Assembly: GCF_902497775.2 (NCBI RefSeq)
Contig: NZ_OZ024668.1
Location: 1 to 64,000, forward strand
Direction of reading: 5' to 3'
DNA length: 64,000 bases
Origin: Pseudomonas fluorescens
Lineage (GTDB): Bacteria > Pseudomonadota > Gammaproteobacteria > Pseudomonadales > Pseudomonadaceae
Each line of letters begins with the position of its first letter. Positions within the stretch are counted from its first letter, which is position 1. This document shows, in pieces, positions 46,894 to 54,569 of this stretch. Below the pieces are notes generated by a model, which had not been told where the DNA came from, ran no database searches, and was given only the letters and a program-made list of their open reading frames with translations. The translations under genes and the position numbers were made by a program.

Positions 46894-47579
46894 TGTTGGT
46901 CGATTGTCGTCCCCTGGTTCTCATGGGGCTTCATGACTTGATCAATGCCAGGAAGCCGCGGATGGAGGTGAGCTGTGAGGCCAGCACCTATACCAATGCG
47001 CTGGATCTTGCCGATCAGTTGCATCCCAATGTCATTCTTTTCAGTTTCTTTCCGGATGCGCTGAACCCGCTGGAGGTCGTCGCGGGGTTGGCTCGCAGCG
47101 CTGAAACCAAAGTGCTGGTGCTCAAAGGCCTGTACGAAGCCGTCCCCTTTGTCCAGGCGATAGAGGCGGGCGCACGCGGCATCGTGCTGGCGGAAGACCC
47201 GACGGAATCGATTATCCAGGCCATCATCAAGGCCCATCATCACAACAGTGGGCTGGACAGGGCCTGGGTCGGTGGGCTTTCCGGATATGCCGCGACCGTG
47301 CATACCCCCTTGAAGTGCAATCTGGAGCGGGCGAAGCAGGCGCGGCTGACGCTGCGCGAGAGGGAACTGATTCGCGCCATCGTGGGGGACCCCTCCGCCA
47401 AATACGTGAGCATCGCCGGGCGCCTGGGGATCAGTGAGCACACCGTGCACAACCACCTCAGCAACATCTATCAAAAGCTCAATCTGATCAATCGCATCGA
47501 TTTGCTGATGTATGCGCTGAAACACGGGCTTACCAATAACGAAGAACCACCCGAGTCTATTCGGGTGGAGCGCGATTGA
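46863..47579 (+). CDS. LuxR-type regulator with degenerate receiver domain
   Basis: This 238-residue protein has an N-terminal receiver-like domain (about 8-125) and a C-terminal LuxR/FixJ helix-turn-helix (about 168-235, with LTLRERELIRAIVG and GISEHTVHNHLSNIYQKL). In the receiver the acidic residue D14 remains. The phosphoacceptor aspartate at the end of strand 3 is serine (S61, ILFSFF), the conserved Thr/Ser is K88, and the conserved Lys is A110. It is therefore unlikely to be controlled by phosphorylation. The frame is open to 46710, but the ATG at 46863 is close to a GGAGGCAGGAA site and gives a domain-start N-terminus; ATG 46845 is an alternative. It lies between the secretion operon and the adhesin. 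Confidence 0.85.
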   Translation: MPNHRKPIRVMLVDCRPLVLMGLHDLINARKPRMEVSCEASTYTNALDLADQLHPNVILFSFFPDALNPLEVVAGLARSAETKVLVLKGLYEAVPFVQAIEAGARGIVLAEDPTESIIQAIIKAHHHNSGLDRAWVGGLSGYAATVHTPLKCNLERAKQARLTLRERELIRAIVGDPSAKYVSIAGRLGISEHTVHNHLSNIYQKLNLINRIDLLMYALKHGLTNNEEPPESIRVERD

Positions 47580-47673
47580 GCTTCACGTCAAAACAACACG
47601 CTCTGAGCGATCTTTTTGGCGTCTAGGCAACCACCGAGGCCCCTGGTTGATGGAGATAACGTTGTCGCAGGTT

Positions 47674-47714
47674 CAAAAAGCAATGCGAGGGTAGTTGTCA
47701 CGCCACCCTCGCAT
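47674..47714 (-). terminator. Terminator of the adhesin gene
   Basis: Read on the - strand, a 10-bp stem (47714-47705 with 47692-47683) is followed three bases later by TTTTT (47679-47675). It lies 20 bases after the adhesin stop and between convergent genes. Confidence 0.7.
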
Positions 47715-47734
47715 CCTTTCACACTTGCGCTGCC

Positions 47735-50700
47735 TCAGGCGCCGCCAAACACAATGTCGCTATTGAGAAGGTCGACTCCGACCAAGGTGATGGTCGTTGT
47801 TTGTCCGCCAGTCTCGGCAACCGTCACGATGCTGTTTGCGCCACTGTTGTCGATCGACTGGACAACGGCGCTCTGGTCGCCGTTGAGCACCAGCGTGTCG
47901 CGCAGGCTCAGGCCCGCATCGAAGCCGGTGACCTGGTACAGGTTCTCGGCGACCGACAGATCGATGTTGAAGGCATCCCGCTCACCGCCCGTGCCGACCA
48001 GGGTGAAGTCGAATTCTGCCTCGGCCGAGTCGTTGGCGAACAGGTTGGCGTCGAATGCACTGGTCGCCGTGTCCCCGTCCTTGTCTGTCAGTGTCGCATT
48101 GAACGCCAGCTTGATATCGCTGGCCAGGCTCTCGCTCTCCTGGATGAACTGGATCACCGGTATTTTGATCACGCCCAGGCCCATGGTGAGCTGGACCGCG
48201 TCAATGAGCTTCGAGTCCGATCTTTCGATGACGAAGGACGTCTGTCCTCCATCCTCCGAGGTCAGATCGGCGGCAAGAACTTTCGTCGGCGAACCTGACG
48301 TCGTGCCGTCATCGTAGAAGATCGTGTAGTACAGCTCCTCCGTTGCCGGGTTGTACCCCTGGACCGAGTTGTCGATGAAAATCTTCATGCCCGTCAACAG
48401 GGTCTCGGGATTGATGACGAAGCTCTCGTCACCGGCATTGATGCCTGCCGTCCCGTTTCCATCCAGATTGTTGTTGGTAATGCCAATGCCGGACGTGCTG
48501 ACGTTCATGTTCGCGCTGCCGATGAATGCAAACCCGCCAGCCTCTATCTGTGCTTCGGTGAGGTCGGACGCTCCCGGGGTGATGGCAGAAAATATATCGC
48601 TTGCGCTAGTGGTCGCGTTAACACCGAAGAACACAATCTCCTCAGATGGCGAAGGAATAGTCGGCGGATCCTGCGCCGGAATCAACAAGGTGCGCACGGG
48701 GTCCGGGCCGCCGGCACCGAGCGAGCCGTCGGCACTGCTGAGCACGATCGTCGAAGCAAAACCTTGCACCAGATCCAGTGCATAGCTGCCATTGGCATAG
48801 GCGGTCAGCGTGTAGTCGACGGTGGTGTTCGCCGTTGCTGCGTTGTTGTCGAAGTCGCCGGTCAACGTCCCGGCGAACTGGTACGCACCATTGACGTCCG
48901 GCGAGGGCACCAGTTCGGTGAGCGTGCCGGTCCCGGTCGTGGTCGTGTTGTCTGGCCTGACAAGGGTGAACTGGCCATTGACCAACGAGATGTCCAGACC
49001 CGCCGCCCCCAGTCCATCAGCGCCGGCGGCCATGCTCCAGAAGCCGTATTGCGCAAGGACGCTACCGGTCCCGATCAGGTTGCCAAAGGCGAGTGCCGGG
49101 CCGTCGTCCTTGATAACCAGGTTCTGCCCGATATTCAGGGTGGCCTGGGCGCTGTCGCCATCCCTGTCGGTTTTGGTTGCGGTGAGAGTGACCAGGTTGT
49201 CGGACGCAAGGCTGGTCGAATCATCCGGATTGGTCGCGTCGGGATGGATCACGGCGCGCAGTTGGTCAAGGGTGACGTCACCGTTGGTGGCGACGCTGAC
49301 GGTGAACACCAGTTCGTTAGTCGTGGCCGTGCGGCCTTCCACCACGCCGCCATTGAGCGACAGATTCACTGCCTCACCGGTAGCGGAGTCGGTCAGCCCG
49401 GAAGCCCCCGCTACCACGCCCAGTGCATAGGTCAACGTACCGGCGCCATCGGCGCCGAACGCCGAGGTGAAGTTGGCAGCGAAGTTCTGCGTGGCGTTGG
49501 TCGCCAGCACGGTTTCGTCGACTGTCAGCGTCGGTTCCGTGCCGGTGGTGCTGATGCTCGGGCCGTCGTCCTTGAACACCAGGTTTTGCCCGATGTTGAG
49601 GGTGGCTTGGGCGCTGTCACCGTCCCTGTCGGTTTTGGTTGCGGTGAGGGTAACCAGGTTGTCCGAGGTCAGGCTGGTCGAATCATCCGGATTGGTCGTG
49701 TTGGGGTGTACTACGGCACGCAGTTGGTCGAGGGTGACGTCACCGTTGGCGGCGACGCTGACGGTGAATACCAGCTCGTTGGTCGTGGCGGTGCGGCCTT
49801 CGACTATGGTGCCGTTGAGCGACAGGTTGACGGCCTCACCGGTGGCGGTGTCAGTCAGCCCGGAAGCCCCCGCTACCACGCCCAGGGCATAGGTCAACGT
49901 ACCGGCGCCATCGGCGCCAAACGCCGAGGTGAAGTTGGCGGCGAAGCTCTGCGTGGCGTTGGTCGCCAGCACGGTTTCGTCTACCGTCAGCGTCGATTCC
50001 GTGCCGGTGGTGCTGATGCTCGGGCCGTCGTCCTTGAACACCAGGTTTTGCCCGATGTTGAGGGTGGCTTGGGCACTGTCGCCGTCCCTGTCGGTTTTGG
50101 TTGCGGTGAGGGTAACCAGGTTGTCCGAGGTCAGGCTGGTCGAATCATCCGGATTGGTCGTGTTGGGGTGTACTACGGCACGCAGTTGGTCGAGGGTGAC
50201 GTCACCGTTGGCGGCGACGCTGACGGTGAATACCAGCTCGTTGGTCGTGGCGGTGCGGCCTTCGACTACGGTGCCGTTGAGCGACAGGTTGACGGCCTCA
50301 CCGGTGGCGGTGTCAGTCAGCCCGGAAGCCCCCGCTACCACGCCCAGGGCATAGGTCAACGTACCGGCGCCATCGGCGCCAAACGCCGAGGTGAAGTTGG
50401 CGGCGAAGCTCTGCGTGGCGTTGGTCGCCAGTACCGTTTCATCGACTGTCAGCACCGGCTCGGTGCCGGTGGTGCTGACGCTCGGGCCGTCGTCCTTGAA
50501 CACCAGGTTTTGCCCGATGTTGAGGGTGGCCTGGACGCTGTCGCCGTCCCTGTCGGTTTTGGTTGCGGTGAGAGTGACCAGGTTGTCCGAGGTCAGGCTG
50601 GTCGAATCATCCGGATTGGTCGTGTTGGGGTGTACCACGGCACGCAGTTGGTCAAGGGTGACGTCACCGTTGGCGGCGACGCTGACGGTGAATACCAGCT

Positions 50701-53700
50701 CGTTGGTCGTGGCGGTGCGGCCTTCGACTACGGTGCTGTTGAGCGACAGGTTGACTGCCTCACCGGTAGCGGAGTCGGTCAGCCCGGAAGCCCCCGCTAC
50801 CACGCCCAGTGCATAGGTCAACGTACCGGCGCCATCGGCGCCGAACGCCGAGGTGAAGTTGGCAGCGAAGTTCTGCGTGGCGTTGGTCGCCAGCACGGTT
50901 TCGTCGACTGTCAGCGTCGGTTCCGTGCCGGTGGTGCTGATGCTCGGGCCGTCGTCCTTGAACACCAGGTTTTGCCCGATGTTGAGGGTGGCTTGGGCGC
51001 TGTCACCGTCCCTGTCGGTTTTGGTTGCGGTGAGGGTAACCAGGTTGTCCGAGGTCAGGCTGGTCGAATCATCCGGATTGGTCGTGTTGGGGTGTACTAC
51101 GGCACGCAGTTGGTCGAGGGTGACGTCACCGTTGGCGGCGACGCTGACGGTGAATACCAGCTCGTTGGTCGTGGCGGTGCGGCCTTCGACTACGGTGCCG
51201 TTGAGCGACAGGTTGACGGCCTCACCGGTGGCGGTGTCAGTCAGCCCGGAAGCCCCCGCTACCACGCCCAGGGCATAGGTCAACGTACCGGCGCCATCGG
51301 CGCCAAACGCCGAGGTGAAGTTGGCGGCGAAGCTCTGCGTGGCGTTGGTTGCCAGCACGGTTTCATCGACTGTCAGCACCGGCTCGGTGCCGGTGGTGCT
51401 GACGCTCGGGCCGTCGTCCTTGAACACCAGGTTTTGCCCGATGTTGAGGGTGGCCTGGACGCTGTCGCCGTCCCTGTCGGTTTTGGTTGCGGTGAGAGTA
51501 ACCAGGTTGTCCGAGGTCAGGCTGGTCGAATCATCCGGATTGGTCGTGTTGGGGTGTACTACGGCACGCAGTTGGTCAAGGGTGACGTCACCGTTGGCAG
51601 CGACGCTGACGGTGAACACCAGCTCGTTGGTCGTGGCGGTGCGGCCTTCAACTACGGTGCCGTTGAGCGACAGGTTGACGGCCTCACCGGTGGCGGTGTC
51701 GGTCAGCCCGGAAGCCCCGGCTACCGCGCCCAGCGCATAGGTCAACGTGCCGGCGCCATCGGCGCCAAACGCCGAGGTGAAGTTGGCGGCGAAGCTCTGC
51801 GTGGCGTTGGTTGCCAGCACGGTTTCGTCGACTGTCAGCACCGGCTCGGTGCCGGTGGTGCTGACGCTCGGGCCGTCGTCCTTGAACACCAGGTTTTGCC
51901 CGATGTTCAAGGTGGCTTGGGCACTGTCACCGTCCCTGTCGGTTTTGGTTGCGGTGAGGGTAACCAGGTTGTCCGAGGTCAGGCTGGTCGAATCATCCGG
52001 ATTGGTCGTGTTGGGGTGTACTACGGCGCGCAGTTGGTCAAGGGTGACGTCACCGTTGGTGGCGACGCTGACGGTGAACACCAGTTCGTTAGTCGTGGCC
52101 GTGCGGCCTTCCACCACGCCGCCATTGAGCGACAGATTCACTGCCTCACCGGTAGCGGAGTCGGTCAGCCCGGAAGCCCCCGCTACCGCGCCCAGTGCAT
52201 AGGTCAACGTACCGGCGCCATCGGCGCCAAACGCCGAGGTGAAGTTGGCGGCGAAGCTCTGCGTGGCGTTGGTTGCCAGCACGGTTTCGTCGACTGTCAG
52301 CGTCGGTTCCGTGCCGGTGGTGCTGATGCTCGGGCCGTCGTCCTCGAAGATCATCTTCGAACCAATTTCGGCGGTCGTAGTAGAGGCTTGGAGCAGCTTG
52401 AAGCCACCGATATCGAAATCGGCGTGGTTATTGCCCTTGGCGTCGGTGGCCGCGCCGTTCTCGATGAGCACGCGATTGTGGTCTGCCGTTGTGGTGTATT
52501 CAATCTTGTAGCCGGCTTTAACGCCGGTGATGGTTGCAACCCCGGAAGCAAAGCTGATGACAATGGCCGGATCATTCGCCGATCCGTCCGAGTTCTCGAT
52601 CACCAGCCCGGTGCTGATGTTGATGACGCGGACATTACCGATTGCAACCGATGTATCACCCACATAGCCGTTGATGAAATTCACGCCAGGTTCAGCCGCG
52701 GTGCTGAATGCGCTGATTTTTACCACCGCGCTCTTACCACTTTGCAACTGCACGACGTCGAAAGTGGCCGACCTCGTATTGAACACGGCGGTGAAGTCGA
52801 TGTTGGATTCAACATCGGCTTCGTTCTGATCCAGGTTAGGAATGGTCACATTCTGCCTGGCACCGGTGACGAACGAAAAGCGGATGCCTTCCTGTTCCGT
52901 AATCATCTGATTGTTGGTGCCGAAGGTGGTCGGGCCACCCGCCTGGCTGGTATTGATCGTGTCGCCAGTCGTTATATTGGCGCCGCTCGACTGGTCAGCG
53001 GGGTTCTTGCCGGTGGCGATAATTGTCGGGTCCGTGATCCGCAAGACCCCACCTACGTCGACAACGGTCGGGTTCGCCGTCGTGAACATCAGGAACAGGT
53101 TTTGCCCGGAAGGCGCATTGGCCAGGCTGAATACCAGGTCCTGGCTAGCACCGATGAACACCTTGTTCAGCAGGTTGAGGGCATCGTCCGGGTTGCTGGC
53201 GTCCGGATGCTTGAGCGGTTGGTATTCCACGGTCCAGATCTTGCCGCCGGTGGCCGGTGATCCGGTTTCTTCAATGTAGGCCGCGAACACGATCGCGCCG
53301 GCCGGGCCCCCGGCTCGGCCGAGCAGGATGTTGTTATTGGTATCGGTATAAAGAAGGATATCGGTGCCATTGAGGGTATCGAGTCCGCTGTCCAGGCCAT
53401 TGAGCGCTGCGCCAAGGCTGTCGGTGAAGCTGATATCGGTAACGCTGGCTCCGGGCGCTGCGGTGATGGTGAACGCATTGCTGCCCGTGTTGCCCACCGC
53501 CCCCGTATAGCCACTCAAGGCCGCACCTGTTGCGGTGCCTGCCCCAAGCGCTGTCAGCCGGGTAGCGAAGGCCGAGGGCAGCGCCGTCAGCAGAATGTCA
53601 TTGTCGTCAGCGTCTCCCGCAGGGGCTGGGGTGGCCGTGCTGTTCTGCAAACCGGCTGTTTCGTCCAACGACACGTTCACCCCCGTCGCCACGACACTCA

Positions 53701-54223
53701 GGGCACTGTCGGTAAACGACGTTGTCGCGACGACGTCGTCACGGGTAGCAAACTTGCCATCGGCACCGGCAGAGGCTGCGGTGAGCAGGAACGTCGCGCC
53801 TGCCGAGTCGTCAGGATTCACGTACCACGAGGTCGTGATGCTGCCGTTGACTTGGCCGTCGAGATCGCCGGCTCCGCCGTCGGTCACGTACCAAGGCTCA
53901 TGTCCCTCGCCGGTGTTGGTTTTGAGTACATCGTCAGGCGTGCCCCACAGGTTATCCGCGCCGGGGCCGGTGGCGTGCTCCACTTCGAGCGCCACTGTGC
54001 TGCCGGCGGCGAAGCCGCTGGCCGTGATGATGGCCGTGCTGCCGGGGGCGTAATCTGCTTGATCGGTTGTGACGGTCGGCGTCTGTTGGGGCGGCGGATC
54101 GCTTACGACTGTAGCGTTTTGGTCTTTGCTCGCAACGGCATTCTGGTGAATGGGTAACAGATCGGTACTGCTGTCACCGGTCAGGTCGCTCGTGGGTGTT
54201 GTTATTTTTTTGCGGGTAGTCAT
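47735..54223 (-). CDS. Large secreted repeat protein, probable type I-secreted adhesin
   Basis: The 2162-residue protein is almost free of cysteine, rich in Thr/Ala/Asp/Asn and without a Sec signal. The N-terminal part (1-650) contains an Ig-like segment (TVTTDQADYAPGSTAIITASGFAAGS) and other beta-rich regions. Seven nearly identical 154-residue repeats follow (T1SS-143/DUF5801-like, with TVDETVL, DRDGDSAQATL and FKDDGPS). The roughly 500-residue C-terminal region ends in LLNSDIVFGGA, a type I secretion-type C-terminus. I see no GGxGxD nonapeptide block and no clear LapG-type di-alanine retention site. ATG 54223 has CTGGAG upstream; an in-frame ATG at 54250 is possible. The adjacent type I operon is the likely exporter. 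Confidence 0.85.
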   Translation of the reverse strand: MTTRKKITTPTSDLTGDSSTDLLPIHQNAVASKDQNATVVSDPPPQQTPTVTTDQADYAPGSTAIITASGFAAGSTVALEVEHATGPGADNLWGTPDDVLKTNTGEGHEPWYVTDGGAGDLDGQVNGSITTSWYVNPDDSAGATFLLTAASAGADGKFATRDDVVATTSFTDSALSVVATGVNVSLDETAGLQNSTATPAPAGDADDNDILLTALPSAFATRLTALGAGTATGAALSGYTGAVGNTGSNAFTITAAPGASVTDISFTDSLGAALNGLDSGLDTLNGTDILLYTDTNNNILLGRAGGPAGAIVFAAYIEETGSPATGGKIWTVEYQPLKHPDASNPDDALNLLNKVFIGASQDLVFSLANAPSGQNLFLMFTTANPTVVDVGGVLRITDPTIIATGKNPADQSSGANITTGDTINTSQAGGPTTFGTNNQMITEQEGIRFSFVTGARQNVTIPNLDQNEADVESNIDFTAVFNTRSATFDVVQLQSGKSAVVKISAFSTAAEPGVNFINGYVGDTSVAIGNVRVINISTGLVIENSDGSANDPAIVISFASGVATITGVKAGYKIEYTTTADHNRVLIENGAATDAKGNNHADFDIGGFKLLQASTTTAEIGSKMIFEDDGPSISTTGTEPTLTVDETVLATNATQSFAANFTSAFGADGAGTLTYALGAVAGASGLTDSATGEAVNLSLNGGVVEGRTATTNELVFTVSVATNGDVTLDQLRAVVHPNTTNPDDSTSLTSDNLVTLTATKTDRDGDSAQATLNIGQNLVFKDDGPSVSTTGTEPVLTVDETVLATNATQSFAANFTSAFGADGAGTLTYALGAVAGASGLTDTATGEAVNLSLNGTVVEGRTATTNELVFTVSVAANGDVTLDQLRAVVHPNTTNPDDSTSLTSDNLVTLTATKTDRDGDSVQATLNIGQNLVFKDDGPSVSTTGTEPVLTVDETVLATNATQSFAANFTSAFGADGAGTLTYALGVVAGASGLTDTATGEAVNLSLNGTVVEGRTATTNELVFTVSVAANGDVTLDQLRAVVHPNTTNPDDSTSLTSDNLVTLTATKTDRDGDSAQATLNIGQNLVFKDDGPSISTTGTEPTLTVDETVLATNATQNFAANFTSAFGADGAGTLTYALGVVAGASGLTDSATGEAVNLSLNSTVVEGRTATTNELVFTVSVAANGDVTLDQLRAVVHPNTTNPDDSTSLTSDNLVTLTATKTDRDGDSVQATLNIGQNLVFKDDGPSVSTTGTEPVLTVDETVLATNATQSFAANFTSAFGADGAGTLTYALGVVAGASGLTDTATGEAVNLSLNGTVVEGRTATTNELVFTVSVAANGDVTLDQLRAVVHPNTTNPDDSTSLTSDNLVTLTATKTDRDGDSAQATLNIGQNLVFKDDGPSISTTGTESTLTVDETVLATNATQSFAANFTSAFGADGAGTLTYALGVVAGASGLTDTATGEAVNLSLNGTIVEGRTATTNELVFTVSVAANGDVTLDQLRAVVHPNTTNPDDSTSLTSDNLVTLTATKTDRDGDSAQATLNIGQNLVFKDDGPSISTTGTEPTLTVDETVLATNATQNFAANFTSAFGADGAGTLTYALGVVAGASGLTDSATGEAVNLSLNGGVVEGRTATTNELVFTVSVATNGDVTLDQLRAVIHPDATNPDDSTSLASDNLVTLTATKTDRDGDSAQATLNIGQNLVIKDDGPALAFGNLIGTGSVLAQYGFWSMAAGADGLGAAGLDISLVNGQFTLVRPDNTTTTGTGTLTELVPSPDVNGAYQFAGTLTGDFDNNAATANTTVDYTLTAYANGSYALDLVQGFASTIVLSSADGSLGAGGPDPVRTLLIPAQDPPTIPSPSEEIVFFGVNATTSASDIFSAITPGASDLTEAQIEAGGFAFIGSANMNVSTSGIGITNNNLDGNGTAGINAGDESFVINPETLLTGMKIFIDNSVQGYNPATEELYYTIFYDDGTTSGSPTKVLAADLTSEDGGQTSFVIERSDSKLIDAVQLTMGLGVIKIPVIQFIQESESLASDIKLAFNATLTDKDGDTATSAFDANLFANDSAEAEFDFTLVGTGGERDAFNIDLSVAENLYQVTGFDAGLSLRDTLVLNGDQSAVVQSIDNSGANSIVTVAETGGQTTTITLVGVDLLNSDIVFGGA
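49099..52332 (-). repeat. Seven tandem 462-bp repeats within the adhesin gene
   Basis: The marker GGCCGTCGTCC recurs exactly every 462 bases at 49099, 49561, 50023, 50485, 50947, 51409, 51871 and 52333, giving seven full units of 154 codons with no indels. Units differ by only a few residues (for example DSATGE or DTATGE, NGGVVEGR or NGTVVEGR, VATNGD or VAANGD, DSVQ or DSAQ). The two outermost units share variants that the inner ones lack. The N-terminal end of the protein is at the high-coordinate side. Confidence 0.95.
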
Positions 54224-54250
54224 GACATTCTCCAGAGCAACTCCAGGCAT

Positions 54251-54569
54251 AGGGGCTGGACCGTGGACCTAGTTCCGATACACGCTGCAACTATGGATAA
54301 GCGTCGGAACTTGTGCATCGGCCGATACTCCCAGGCGAGATGGGAGTTTCGGACTACTTGGGAGGGGAAGCGCGATGACGCAGCGCAGCTGCTCAATGTC
54401 GTGCGCAACCTGTAACGAGCAATACCAGCGGCAATGAGCCATTTTCAGCACGCTGGTCAGGAATCTTGACTACAGTATCAACTGGTGACTACTACCAGTG
54501 TCGCCACCGTGATCGTTCAAGAGACGCCGGCAACGACCCGCGCGTCCACCACCTGATCAGGAGTGCACG
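54251..54569. other. Divergent intergenic region between the adhesin and fdnG
   Basis: About 320 bases without a gene. It contains a small ACTGGT/ACCAGT hairpin near 54480-54500, a TTGACT with a poorly matching -10 downstream (54466 onward), and an AGGAG site (54559-54563) six bases before the fdnG ATG. Promoters for both divergent genes must lie here, but none is a good consensus match. Confidence 0.5.

Noticed and set aside
49099..52332. CRISPR array
   Set aside because: The 462-base units are contiguous coding repeats without spacers.
48764..53260. 1498-codon open frame on the + strand opposite the adhesin, with apparent repeats
   Set aside because: It is the antisense of the repeat region; codon bias and constant spacing follow the - strand gene, and it has no family resemblance or ribosome-binding site.
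54466..54481. FNR/ANR-like site upstream of fdnG
   Set aside because: TTGAC and ATCAA are separated by six bases rather than four and the first half-site is imperfect.
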